Source: Cristatella mucedo
Taxonomy: Eukaryota > Bryozoa > Phylactolaemata > Cristatellidae
Direction: 5' to 3'
Assembly: GCA_009760855.2 (NCBI GenBank)
Contig: WPIO01000004.1
Span: 13,482,501-13,546,500 of the forward strand
Length of the DNA: 64,000 nucleotides
The position numbers and the translations under genes were made by a program. This document shows, piece after piece, positions 1-13,900 of this stretch. The number at the start of each line of letters is the position of its first letter. Position 1 is the first letter of the stretch. The notes beneath the pieces are model-generated. The model searched no databases. It was not told the origin of the DNA and saw nothing but the letters and a program-made list of their open reading frames with translations.

Positions 1-164
1 CTGCCGCTCTGGGCCACGCTCGGTGCACTTAGCACGCTCGCTTCAATTGAAGCTGTCCCTCGACTTCTCTGACGGCGAGCTGCCTCCACCTGCCCGCGGC
101 ATGAACGGCGGGCGGGCGGATTAGCGAGCGCGGCATCGCGTATCTGCGCGTGCACGCAGCGTAC

Positions 165-365
165 CAGGTACAGGGCGACGTTGCCGAGGCTGTAGCCGTA
201 CTTGTGCAGTAGAGGTCTCAGCACGTCCAGCGCAAGGCGCTGCGGCTTGGCTCTCACTGCGATCGACTTTCTCTTGGGCATCTCCAGCCTGAAAACGGCT
301 CGGCGTTCCATGATGAATTCTGCGCACGGATCCATTTCCGACAGCTTTCTGCTCAGGTCGAGCGG
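165..365 (-). CDS. RGS12: RGS12 exon: second Ras-binding domain
   Basis: Acceptor AATCATTGCAG (AG at 367-366), phase 0. It encodes PLDLSRKLSEM, RRAVFRLEMPKRKSIAVRAK and LDVLRPLLHKYGYSLGNV: the end of RBD1 and the start of RBD2. A donor CTG|GTACGC (GT at 164-163) would end it at 165. The frame stays open to position 1, so the exon may run further. A second donor (GGGCAG|GTGGAG) lies at about 95. The GoLoco motif expected downstream is beyond the edge. Confidence 0.88.
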
Positions 366-3300
366 CTGCAATGATTATTTGGGGTGAGCGAGTCGCCTGC
401 GTGCGCAGCCAAGCTGCAAGGCTACAGCCCACAAGAGGCCAGCCGCTGGCCCTGAATTAGCGAGTAAGAGAAATTGGCATTTTTTTTTTAAAGAAACAGC
501 TACAGTAAAAAGAGGCATCTATAAATAAAGGCCGCCTCTTATAGTCAAGACGCAGTCACGGCAAGACGGCATGCCCACAAACACGCAGAGCTAAAACGAT
601 GTGCCCAGCAGCCGGTTTCGCGGCGCTGGCGCTGCAAGACTAGCTTGAGCTGGGGCGGCTTGCAAAAGCTCGCGAGTGCAGTCCGACGAACGGGCAATGC
701 AGCAACAAAAAACGAGCGCTGCAGAGGAAAGTGGGCTGAAAGTGCGCCGCCAGTGTTCGGCTGATCGGACCGGGCGACACCTGACAGTGGAGAGCTAGAG
801 CTGCAGCGGCCTTGACCTTGTCCGAGCCGATGGCCAGCACTTCGACGGACGCCAGCGGCACACCGTGCCTGGCGCACAGCCTCTCGACGATGGTGCGCAT
901 GGTGTCGGCAGCTGATTCGGCGGTGCCCACCTCGGCAGGCGACCCGTCTGGCATCACGAAGCGCCTCACTCGGGGCCGCCGCCGCTGCTGGTGCTGCATC
1001 CGAGGCGTCACAGAGCGTCGACCGTCGCCGCCGGTGGTATTAGCACGTTCCTGCACATCGTCGTCGCTGCTCGACTGAACGATGATGACGTCCGCCTGCG
1101 ACAGGAGAGAACGCCGAGCGAGGTCCTCAGTTGCATTTCGAGGAAGTCAGTCAGCGCCACGGCCGAGCCACTGACTGCGGCGGCTGCGCAGCACGACGAG
1201 CTCGGTAGTTCTGCTCTACTTTCTGCCGTCGCCACCCCAGTCGCCGGCCGATCGTCGGCGCTGCGGTTCGCTGGCGGCATCTGACGGCTCGCTCGGGTGC
1301 TCGTCGCTTGCAGCTCGAGCGAGCGAGCGCATCCGGCTCTGCTGCACGCACCCTCGCACTGGAAAACGCCGCTCCGCCCCGAGGGATCGCGCGAGCTTCA
1401 CGTGCGCAAACGCGCTCAGGATCCCGCGAGAGCACGCTGGTGCACTTTGACACAATCTAGCCACGCAGAGACGAGGCAAGAGGCTCCCATAAGCAGCTCG
1501 TAGCAAATGCAGCTCGTACTTAACGAGCAAGCATTACAAGAGGTCAACTGCAACAACTTCGAAGATGCCTATAGGCAATTGAACGCCTAAAGAACGCCAG
1601 CACTAGATTGTTTTCGACAGATGCACGGCGACTATCTTATACGTAAAAACTGGCGCAAAAAGAGAGAGGTCAGACAATGCCTGCCGTCGAAAACTGGTTG
1701 CTAGCCGATTTCTCACAGCAGCATCCGGCACGTGCACATGTGCATACGATGCAAGCTAGCACATGCCACTCCCGAGCGATCCCTACGGCATACCTCTTCT
1801 CGGACACTGGTCGGCTCTAGGTCTGTCAAAGCCAGCAAGCCCTGCTTTGTGGCATGCCTGTGATGACCTGGTTGCAGCAGCTGCCGGCCCTGCGCCACCG
1901 GCTGCTGCTGGTGCTCCTTGTCCAACTGCTTCTTCAGCAGGAAATCGGCATCAGATGAGCGGCTTCGGCCCAGCACGTCGGCATTTCTAGCAAACGTCTT
2001 TGCCGACTCTAGAAGCATTTGAACGGCAGCTGATAAACACCGAGCGACAGAGATAAAGACAAAGAAAAAAGAAAAAGAAGGAAAGAATTGCGCTGACACA
2101 GGTGCGCGCGTGTGCGTGTGTGTGTGTGTGTGGCCCGCGTGTGAGCACGGATGTAGCGAGCGAGCCACCAGCAGCGCAAACTCTGAGTGTGCTCAGACAA
2201 AACAAATGCAATGAACGATAAGCGTAGCAACGCCCGATCAAGAAGGACGGCAACAGCCAAAAAGGGAAGAGAAGCTCACGCTTGCCTAGCTGGAAGCAGC
2301 TTGGTGCAGCTTCCAGCTAGGCAAGCGATAGTGGTGATCCTACGGCATCAGAAGCTACACTGTACTACGACACGAAGGCGAATGCAGTTACAGCAGTTAC
2401 CTGCGAGCCTCGCGAGCAAGCATAATGTGAACAACTGCTTCAAGAGAGTATATGAATACCTTTCAGAAAGAGAAGCAATGACCGTCGCCGACGAGTCTCG
2501 GAAGCATCACTGCTCTCCTCCGAGACATCATCTTTAAAGACCTGCAAAAGCCACGCATAGTTCAAAACTGTAATACTTGAGACAACCAGAAACCTTGAAA
2601 CGTTCGAGCATGCATTCCCTAACAAATTCAAGGAGTAAAAATGCTGCGATGCATGGACACACTAGGCCTGCATGCTACGCTGCCTTAAAATTTCACGACA
2701 ATATAAATGCGATCGGCAGCTTGTCAAGCACAATAACTTTCTGAGATTAGCTAAAATGCGAGATAAAAGCCTAAAGCCAAATTGCACCTACACAGAAGCG
2801 ATAGCAGAAACGGTCCACTCTCTCTAGATCTCTCTCCCAAGATCTCTCTCACCCTCTTCCTCAGCTATGGCACGGTTGTTGGCGCAGCTTGATCGTCTCG
2901 AGCAGTCAGCAGCCAGTACCTGGGTGCTCGTTGCAGCGACGCTTGCATCGGATAGTCGATGCTCTTCCATATCAGCCACGATGCAGTTCTTGTACAAATC
3001 CGACTTGAGGAAACGGGCATAGCAGTCCATTTTCATGAGGTGAAAGACCTGAAGCACGGACAGCACCGACTGTAGCGTCCGTCACCACGCGAAGCGCAGA
3101 AACTCAGTAGCGCCGGGAGGAGGGCTGCGCACGGCAGGTGACAGGACCGGGTGACGGGGCACGGGGTGCCCAGCAGTTACAACTGCGGTCGAGGATTACG
3201 AAACCAGCAGTTACAACTGCGGTCGAGGATTCCAAGGCAGAACAAGATGTGCGACCCACGAAATTATTCCACTACAGCGATCTCACCGGATACCGGGGCT

Positions 3301-3509
3301 CAGGAGTCGAACTCGAGCTCGGAGCCGGACCACGACTTCTCACCTGCTTCTGAGCCTCGTCGAACATGCCGTCGGTCGGAGCAGCAAGCTGCTCTTCTGC
3401 ATGCTGGTAGGCGGCGCTGTCGACGTTCACTGCTTGCGTGCCGCGAGGCGACATATGGGTATTGAAGATCTCTCTTGCCAGCCCGAGCTAATGAGAGAAC
3501 AAGACCATC

Positions 3510-3578
<69 letters not shown>

Positions 3579-3685
3579 CGTGGTTGCATGCAGTGACACA
3601 AGTAGCAGCACACTAAACGCTGCAGGCAGATGATGGCTGGCTGAAATATATATATATATATATACACATATATATATATACATAC

Positions 3686-3718
<33 letters not shown>

Positions 3719-6700
3719 GTTCATGTGAATAGCTCATGTGTATGTGTGTATGGCGCCCCAAGAGAACTTAATCTCTATTTAGGCGTTTCACATATGCCTC
3801 GGGGCTCCAACCTTCGACCTTGGTCGGGGCGAGCACCTTATATATAATTCATTTATATATAATTCATTTATATATAATTCATTTATATAGCGCCCCAAGA
3901 GAACTTAATCTCTATTCAGGCGCTTCACATATGCCTCCGGGCTCGAGCCCACGACCTCAGTCAGACCTTGGTCGAGGCGAGCACCTTAACCACTAGACCA
4001 AACCAGCTCACGTGACAAAAAAAAGACAGTCTGATGGACAGCTGCACTAGCACTGCATCTGTCGCACCGCCAGCTCTGCAGGCCTGCCAGCGAGGGAAAT
4101 CACAGGGCAGACACGGCTCTATCGATCGACCCGCTCGGCCACATGATGACGTGCTGATCTGCTCAGCTGATCTCGTAATTTAGAAAGGGCATGCAGCACT
4201 CGTGCCAGATCACCTCTTCTCTTTGGCGTACAGGCTGCCTCCTTTCAGCCGAAGCAGATCCAGCCTGGGACTAGGCAAACTAGGGAGTCCCGGTGCACCG
4301 ACACACAACAACAGCAGAAGCTACGTCACCGTCGACTAGAACGGCAAAGCTTCTGTCAGCAAAGTGAGTGTGCACCTGCAACACGACTCCTTGTGGCAAC
4401 TTTGTATGGAGAGCAGTTCTCAAAAGAAAAGGACTCCGAATAAAAAATAACACCACCTGAACCGCTGCAAATGCAACGTTAACGTGCCAAATGTCTACCC
4501 ACTAAAAAAGAACAGATTTTTTAATATGATACTGCACCATAATCGCCAGACTTCGAGGAACCCCCCACGGCAGCCGTTCATCGATGGGTGCTATCTAGCT
4601 TGCCCCGTTTTGAACCAACTGAATTACTTTCATACATTTGCTTAGTCAACGAGGCCGCTAGACCGATTTATGGGTGTGAAATATGAAACTTCAGACAGAG
4701 CAAACTCCAGAAGATAGGCATACAAGAAATTACATAAACCTTCCGAAAAACTACAAAGCACTACCTACAAATGTGGACACCTACAAATACGCAATGTGTA
4801 AGAACGCAAACTTCATCGCCAGCAACGATATGGCCTCTCGACGACATTAGTGAGTGGCACGTACTACGTGCTTCCTGCATAAGAGGAGGTGTAAGCATAG
4901 CCCCCCCCCCCCCAATGAACCACTCGCCAAGATGCTCCTAAGGCAGCCCACAGACACGCCTTGTGAGCGCATTCCAAACTCATCTGTTGGTTCGGCAAAT
5001 AAAAGTCAAGATAGGAAAGATAAAATTCGGCTGATACAACAGCCTCGTCTATATAGCAGAAGAATAGCCTTGGTGGCTATCGCCCGCTTACAGCAGGCAA
5101 TACAGAATTGTTTCCCGCAGGACTCGAACTTACGACCTGGGTCATCAAGAGTGAGTAGCTCAATACTGGGCTAATCTTACTCTCACCATCATCCTCGATT
5201 GCTTTCGATGCACGAACGCCCATTTCGAAGCACCCAATCTTGTTCCTATGTGTAGGCTAAACAGATGCTGCACACACGATGCTCGGTCCTACCGTCAATC
5301 GCCAGGCAGCAGCAGTAGTAGGAGGCATGCGATTGCAAAGCAGAACGGAACTATGTCAAGGGACCTACCTTCTCCTGCTGCACTGCTCTCCGGAATTTCT
5401 CGCATGCTAGCCAAAATGCGATATTCTCTTCGCTGTGTTCTTTTTTCAAAAAATCCTGTAAGAACAAATCATTCGTGAAGATCAAGCAGAATGCTGCATC
5501 CTGAGAGGTCTGGGCATAGAGGTCTAGGATTTAGGCTCAAGCCGGGCTCACATGCTCAAGCCGAGTCCAGGTTTACTGCCTGAATGCACGGCATTTTGCC
5601 CCTGGGTGCCGAGTTTCGATCATTGTGCTTGCCGTGGCCGCTGACCACAGACAGTATCTGCTGCTCGGCCTGTACAGGCACGAGAATGTAAAGATAACTC
5701 CCACACTAGCAGTCCGCTGCAGCAGTGCTCGGTATCCCTGAATGGCTGTTTAATAAACCCGCCTGTGTAAGCCTGCCTGGCGAACCTATTTCCTCAATTA
5801 CAATCTATATTTATATAACCACTATATAATTACAATCTATCTGCGAGCATCGTGGGGGCAAGCAAGAATCGGCCACATTTTTTACAAGAACTTGCTTAAG
5901 GTGAGCCGACCGCACAAGAAGCGTCCCAAGAAGCCAGAGAATGCATAACATGTGGATTCTAACTGCAGCACAAATCTGGCACATTAAAGCAGCAATGAGA
6001 CAGCATTGGCTGCAGTGCCTATGGCAGCAGCCGCAATGACAGGAGAGCGCTTGCTAATAATTAAACGCAAACATTGCAGACATTGTAGGTGGCACATTGT
6101 ACCTCTGCTATATCGCTAATCAGCCACGTGTCTCCTTTGTTGAAGGAGCTGCGATGGCTCGTCGTCGATCAACGGATACAGAGCAAAACTCTTTTGCATT
6201 AAGAACTTTGACCCACGAGGCAAGGCTTGGCTCCTGCACAACTAGCTACGCTGCTGCACCAGTTTCAGCCTCATCACTCGGCCCTCGAGTCCTCTTTGGA
6301 CCATAATTAGCTGTTCCATTCCTAAGCTTAAAGACCGTTGGTGACAGAAGCTTTTGCTGCTCTGCAGGTCCTAGACTATGGAACTCACCCACACAATTCT
6401 TAAGCGGCAACATTTATTCTCCTGCTGCTGACTGTGGGACAAACTTTTCTGCCGTGGCCCACATACAACACAGATCGCGCTCTTGATAAAATTTCTTACG
6501 ACTGCATGCAGTCAACTCCTATTATGCAACACTATTTGGTCCCTGAGTAGTAACTGTTATTTGCTCATCGGTTATGCCACATTACACCACTTTTCACCGA
6601 CCTGCAACTGGCTCCCCCATCAAGCAGAGTATCGACTTCAAAGTTATGTCACTCACTTCTAGGTCCCTTCCTACTCTTGCCCCAGCCCACCTATTTGAAC

Positions 6701-9700
6701 CACTGCCCAATCAGGCTCGGCATTGTACCACTTTTGACTCAAATCATTTACCTATGACTCGAACCAATCTCAAATCCTTTGGAGACGGTGCCTTTAGTTC
6801 GTTTGCACCCAGGCCTGGAACTCACTCCCGACTGACTGACATCACGGAATTTAAACAGACACTAAAAAAGCACCTGTTCCTCTAAGCATTTGCTGGGTCC
6901 CTGAGAATTGTCCTTTGTGTGCTTACTCGTGCTGACACTGTGCATCTTATCATTAACCATATTGATATATTTCCTCCAATGCGCATGCAAAGTGCATAGA
7001 GATTTACTTCTTTAAGGGTGTTTTGCAAATGTCTTATTATTATATTATAATTTTATGACTCACAGGTATAGAAAAGGCCATTATTCCCTACAAACTTTGC
7101 TTTTGTGACGAGCAGAGTGAATAACTTCAAATTGACCTGTCTGTATGAGAATACTTACAAATTCGCATCTTGTGGTTCACATTTAGACAGAAAAAATGGT
7201 AAATGAATCCAGATGAACATGTATCCTACTAATTAAAGTAAGAAAGTTCGCCCTTCCCTCCGTCACGAGGCAAGATGGCGACCACTACTTATGGGAGTGA
7301 AGTTTAATAGACGTGTAACTCTACTATGCCTCAGCAAAGCGAGTCCACAGGCACTTAGCTGCTCGTTTACTCAGAGGTCAAATAAACAGGACGTTTCAAA
7401 AGGGCTTAGAAATTAGCAGATGTTCTAGATTTGCGGCTGTACTGCAAATCGCTTTCTCGAAGAAGCCCCCCACAAATAGTTGCCCTTAATGTTCTAGTTC
7501 TACTGTTCTTGGTAACGACGTTTAAAGTCCAGTATCAGCAAAGTATTTGTTCATCCCGTCAGCTCAACCCTCATCCGACATTCCTCACTGCTACGATTAG
7601 ACATTAGCTTAAGTTCTGCATGACTTTACTCTTCTGACCAAAGATTATTTCCTGCCCTCGATGCCCTATGGTTTACTGCAGATGTTAAGCTAGAACTAAT
7701 CTAGATAAGCTCGAAAACGCATACAAAAAACCGGACTGACTATCCACTAACTTGCAAACAAGGACTCGTGTAAGTCGTCTCAATCCATCCTAGCTGAGAT
7801 ATAGTCTAGGTTTCATAAGAACGTAGTGGAATTACGAGATGGACAAGACGAAAGTTTATGTTGACCATCAATCTATCTCACTAACCCTTCCCAAGTCAGC
7901 GCCATGCCTAGCGATTGTCATGGCATTTAGCAGAACGTTTTCTAGCTCTTTTATAAGTAAACTGGATCAGATAACCCATCACCAAAGTAACAACGCCACT
8001 AGACTCTTCAACTTTCATTCCCAGCTCTGCCTCAATGTCCACCTTCGAGCCTGCCTCTGCTCACCTCATCTCAAAGTTCATCTCCCAGTCTAATACGACT
8101 GCTAGCCTTCTAGACACCTAATCCAACTGATCTATCTCTTCCATGATGAGCACATTTGCTGTTGTCCACCTAACTAGCATTGTAAATTTGTTCTAAGTCC
8201 CAGGTCTTGTCCCTGCATCCTTTTAAGAGGCTATTTTTAGGCAAACCGTTAAGAAGTAGTCACCTGACCACGAGAACTTCAATAACATATGCCCACTTTC
8301 CTTCCTGCCGTTATTAGCAGTCATCTTATTGGAAGCTCGGCGCTCTGACCGAGCTAAATAAATAAAAATTATGCCATTAGACGTGCTTGCTAGCGAATCT
8401 TGGGCCACGAACCACTGGTCCCTAGGACACCAATCGAGCAAAAAACTAGCATCGGTCAACACGCAGATATATGGGGACTCGCTGACGAGAACGAGGCTGA
8501 GGGGCAGTGCCGCCCGGCCATGTACGCGGGGCGGGGCCCATTCGTTCAACAGAAGCCCCTCTCTAACCACGAACTACGCAGAGGAAAGCCGGCTCACCGT
8601 GAAGACAGCAACACCCGACTCGTCTTGGAGAAGCTTATCCAGGCCGAGCGCCCAGCGAGTGACGCGTCCGATGTCACCGGATGCTACCGAGGTGGTGGCT
8701 GAAGCCAGGCCAGCGCTCAACGCTGCTCCACTGTCGCCTGCACGCCGGCTCCCGATGGCCAAGCTCAGGCCGCTGCCGGGAGCGCCGACGTGCAGCGGGT
8801 CGATTAGAGACTACAAAGATCATTAAGGTCCAGCATCGTGAGCCCGGCCCGTCCGTCACGATTGGCAGGCAGCCTCGGCCACGAACGTGACAGCGCTTCG
8901 GTGTGCAAGCAAGCACATACAGGACTGCACTGCACGAGAGGAGGGCGCGTGGTAGGGGCGGAGGCTTCAGGGGTAGGCATCGGCAGAGCTGAGGTGTGAC
9001 TGTGCGTGACTGTGCTCGAGCATGTGCGTGTGTGTGTGCGTGTGTGTTTGTGTATGTGCGTGCGTGTGCGCGCGCGAGGGAGGAAGCAAGCGCAATGCCA
9101 GCTTGGCCACAGCAAACGCCAACAACCATATGGCAGTTCTTAAGGGGGTTGGGAGAGACTGCTGGGAGCCTCGGAGCACACCCCTGATGTGATTAATTGG
9201 AACGGCCTGCCAGCTTGCTGCCTGCTCCTCCTCCTCCTCCCCCATCCTCGGCCCTGATTATGAGAGCACGCCGATCAGATCACGGTGCCAGCTTGCCTCA
9301 TCGTGTGCTCGATGAAGCTGCTGTGGACCACAGGGGCACAGGCTGGCGCATCGCGAGCAGGAGCACGAAAGAGAGCACGCACGATACGACGGCATTTTCT
9401 CCTTTTCTTATGGCTCGTAGTATCAGGTGACCTGGGCCGGCAGCAACGGCATCGGAGAGGAGAAAATATGAGGGGCATCAGCAGCAGCAGCAGCAGCAGA
9501 GGTGCCGGCAATGCTGAGTGCAGCAGCTTGCATGGGGGACGATGCAGATTGCCACCAAGCGTCGAGCATGCATGCATGAATACATACATGGTGTCCCATC
9601 ATTTCAGAACAGCATGCATGCATGCTCTGTGCCCCCTCTGCCAAGACACGACGTTATCGGCTCCAGAGCCGGCTTATGCACGAAGAGGCCTCACTAGAGA

Positions 9701-10426
9701 CAGAACAACGCAGGCCCGCTCGGGTACACAGCAGCATCTGACAACACCAACATCACCAGACGCGCCTTCCAGTTGCCACGTTGCAGCGCGGCATACTGGA
9801 ACCGGCACAAGCAGGCGGTCAGGTGGAGTCCAGCGGTCGGAGCCAGTTGCGAGGGCAGAACCTGGCTCAGGCTGCATGCAGAGTGCTTGCAGCAATAAAT
9901 GCGTGGTGTGGCAATGGCGGCGTCATCAGAAGCTCAAGTGCCGCGTGCTCACAGCTGCCCGTCGGTTACGTGCTGGGGGCGTGACATAGAAAGCGAACGT
10001 GCCCAGGCGATAGAGCGGAGTCACTTTCCAAAGCGAGTGTTGGCATCACCCTCACCCGCCGTCGTCAGCTGACCTACCTCGACATAGGCGAGCTCGATCG
10101 GCCTCGGCCGCGGCCTGCGCAGCGAGCCGCCGGCTCGGGCAAGCCACCTTTTGGACAGCAGCTGCGCAAGGGCGCTATTGAGCTGCAAATTGGGGCAATA
10201 ACGAAAAAACGAAAGCGTGAATAGCGAACTCAAGAGATAAGCAAACGAGGGAAACCATCAGCAAAGTGCAGCAAACTACAACGCTGCCATGGCAGCATTG
10301 TAGTTGAGCAAACAATGCGCTCACGCCGCTTGCTCTTCAATCTCTCAATTAGTTCTAGTTTTGACTCATCGTTGGAGACAAATAAAAACACTCGGCTGCA
10401 CATCCAAAATGTTTCTTTCTCTCTCC

Positions 10427-10460
<34 letters not shown>

Positions 10461-10657
10461 TGTGTGTGTGTGTGTGTGTGTGTGCATATGTGTTTACGCT
10501 TTTTCTCTTCCTTGCTCTCTCCCTTCTTCCCTCCCACCCTCTCTTCCTCTATCCATATATCTCCAACGATCTCTACACATCCTATCTATCTACCTATCTC
10601 TATTCATCTATCTCTGACAAACCACGATCAGCATTGCATTCACACAACCACACACAC

Positions 10658-10752
<95 letters not shown>

Positions 10753-10787
10753 CACGCACGCACACACACACACACACGCACACGCAC

Positions 10788-10866
<79 letters not shown>

Positions 10867-10883
10867 CACGCACGCACACGCAC

Positions 10884-10927
<44 letters not shown>

Positions 10928-13900
10928 ACGCTTGCACACCCACACACACACACTTGCACAACTGCATACTTGCACACCCACACACACACTTGCACACCCG
11001 CACACCCACGCACGCGCACGCACACACACACACTTGCAACTTGCATACACTAACACTTGCACGAGCACAAACGTAAACACACTTGCACATACACACTGTA
11101 CACACTGTATGCACGTTGGTAGAAGGTGGCGGAGATGGCAGCAGAAACAACCAGAAGCTGAGGCTGAGAAACCGAGTCACGAGATCGAGTCACGAGGCCG
11201 AGCTCTCACTAGCTGTGAAGTAGAAAACAAATTCCAACGAAGGAATTGTGGAAGAAGACCTCATTCGACCGAAGCGCCGCTAAGCAAAGGCCTGTTCGAC
11301 TCAGGACAGGCGAATAGAAAGCCCCGACAGAAAACTGGGCAAGCCGAGAGTGTCACGATGGATGCCGCGTGAGTGAGCCGTCCGAGCCACAGGCTTCCGC
11401 ACTGCGGGCAGCAGCACTCCGCAGGAGGCAGCCCAATAGTCAAGACCAGCTACAGCTTGCCAGCAACTTGCTGACAGACGGACCTGACTTCGACCTGACA
11501 GCTTTGATGCAGGCGCAATGCTGTGCGTGGATTTAGTCCATGCAGGAGGCCAGCCCAGGCTACCTCGAAAGATGACCTGCCTTCGACAACCTTAGGGTCA
11601 TCACCCACCCATCAGGTACCTCGAGGTTTAAGCTCCTCCCCCGACGGCTGACAAGTGCGCACACTTACCCCTGATGCGAGCGCCTGCCCTACCAGCCAGC
11701 CGCCGAGCACACCGTCGGCTCAGCACTGGCGGACATCCTCCAAGGAGGACTTGCCGCTTCCCCAGCGATCGTCAATGGCAGCAGCAAGCAGTCACTCCCG
11801 TAGTCTCCTAGCCTTAATCTCAGCCAAACGCACGACGTCGCACAGACTGGGGACGAAGGCAAAGACCAACCTGTCTCTTCGAGTGCTGTCCATCGCTCGA
11901 CGATAGGCTGCTGCCGCCACCGCTGCCGCCGCAGGCTGCGACCGACGCGAGCCTTCGGCGGAGGTCGCGTGGAACAGCCAGGTCGTATATGGGAGAGTCG
12001 GGCGACAGGAGCGCTCTCAGCACGCGGTCGCGCACCGTCTCCCATTCTAGCTCCCTGTTCGCTTCGATGCTCGCTCTCCTGTCGCCCTCTTCCGGCATTC
12101 TACACGACCGTCAGTGCTCGAGAGCGCTGCCAAACCTGACCTCAGCCTATCGCCAGACGCCGGGTGGGTGGGGGCCGCAGCGGCGGCGGCGGCAGCTGCC
12201 ACTTCAATGGCCTTCCTCACTGAGTTGTGCAGCCTCGGCTGCTGCTCCTGCAGCTGCCACCGCCATTACTGCCTGCTGCTGCCTGCAATTGCCTCGAAGC
12301 TCTCCTGCCGCCACGACAACCGACGTTCTGCTGCCGAGCGCACCTGATACACAGGCCCCACTGCTAGGTCGTGCCAAATTTCCGAAATGGCCTGCAAGCC
12401 GACTTTAAAGAATTACAAACCACCATCTCCATTGAAGACCCATTGTAGAATGGAACAATGCTATCCATCGCCGCTTAAGCCGTGAGCTTCTAACCAAAAC
12501 ATCACCCAAAGGCCAATGTAAGCTTCTGCACAGCAGCGACGCGGTGGCACAAATAATTACAACTGGCAGGCGAGGACGCGTGCAATGCAACTAGGGCCTA
12601 CTGGCCACGCGGCGGCCCAGCGCATAGCCTTGCTGCCACCCTGGTCTCCCTGCTCTGTCCCAGCCTCTTCCTCAGTCCAATGGTACAACATCTCTCTACA
12701 ACCTTTGAGGGTCCCCCACAGATCAACGATCATGCATCACCTGGCTTCGGATCAACACCTGCTCTTCCCGAGTAGAGACCTTGCAGCACCTCTACAGCTA
12801 GGCTCGTCTGCCGTGAGCGTCGAAGCTGATCCCAGTCAAGCAGCGCATCGACCTCAAGGTTCTGGTCACTCTTATGTCACTCCATGCTCTGGCTCCAGCC
12901 TATCAATCATAACTACTCTCCCACCAGGCTAAGAATTGTGCAACCTGCTGTTCTGACACGAATCGTTTAGCCATACCTCGTACGAATTTCAAAACGTTTG
13001 CAGACCCTATTTTTAGTTCGCATGCTCTCAAAACCTGGAACTCACTCTCGACACGTGTCACAACGTCCCCTGACATGACAGCATTTAAAAAAAAAAGCTT
13101 AAAACACGCCTGTTTATTATGCATTTGATGGGTCTTTGTGATTTGTCTTTATTATACATGTGCCTGCTTACACTGTGCCTGCTGCTTGTCTATGTTACCA
13201 CCAATCATTTGGTTTTGCTTTCTATCAGTAAAGTGCCTAGAAAAAGATTCAGTTCTCTGAGGAAGCTATACAACTGCATTATTTTTTTTATTCTGCAATG
13301 TCTCCGGCACAGCCGTTAGAGGTGGTGCCATGTCGTAGCGTGGCGCAGCGTGCTCCCTTCGACCTAGAACAGTTGAAATCATCCATCATGTTTGGCTGTA
13401 AATGCCCGATACATGCTAATGTGTGCTAACCATCGCGAATCATTAACAATATAGTTTAAGAACATGTATCCACCCCATACCTTTGAATTGACTTAAAGGT
13501 AAAAGTAAAAAGGTCAGCTGATTCAGCAGCTCATTTTAAGTGGCGCCAAAAGTGCCTGAGCAAAAAGTGCCTATCGATCCTGGGGAGAGCAATGATGAAT
13601 CACTGGCAGTGATAGCCCAGGAGGTAAGGTGCTTACTCTTCATGACCTCGGTCGTGGGTTCGAATCTTGCAGTGGGCAATCATTCATTGCCAACTGCAAG
13701 CGGTGGTGATAACCGTCAAGGCTCTTCTACCGCTATACAGATGATGCTGTTAAATCAGCTAATATTTATTCAATATTTATTATCAATCGCCTGTCGAAGG
13801 ACTCGAGGGAAAGCCCTGGGTTGTGAAGTGCAAGCACATTACACTTTGGCTAAGGCCCGGGTTGAAAAAGGCATGCATCCATGCTGTACCCCAACATTAA

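Noticed and set aside
1216-1530. Extra RGS12 exon in the GC-rich stretch (VRGCVQQSRMRSLARAASDE)
   Set aside because: An acceptor (TTTTCCAG) exists, but no donor in this frame gives the phase needed to enter the RBD1 exon, and no family similarity is visible.
9285-9989. A 234-residue plus-strand frame
   Set aside because: No recognisable motif, overlaps low-complexity CAG/GCAT repeats in an RGS12 intron, and other frames are equally open because of high GC content.
10304-11372. Long Thr-His or Cys-Val repeat proteins on both strands
   Set aside because: They are translations of the (CA)n/(GT)n array, open in several frames at once with no other coding signal.
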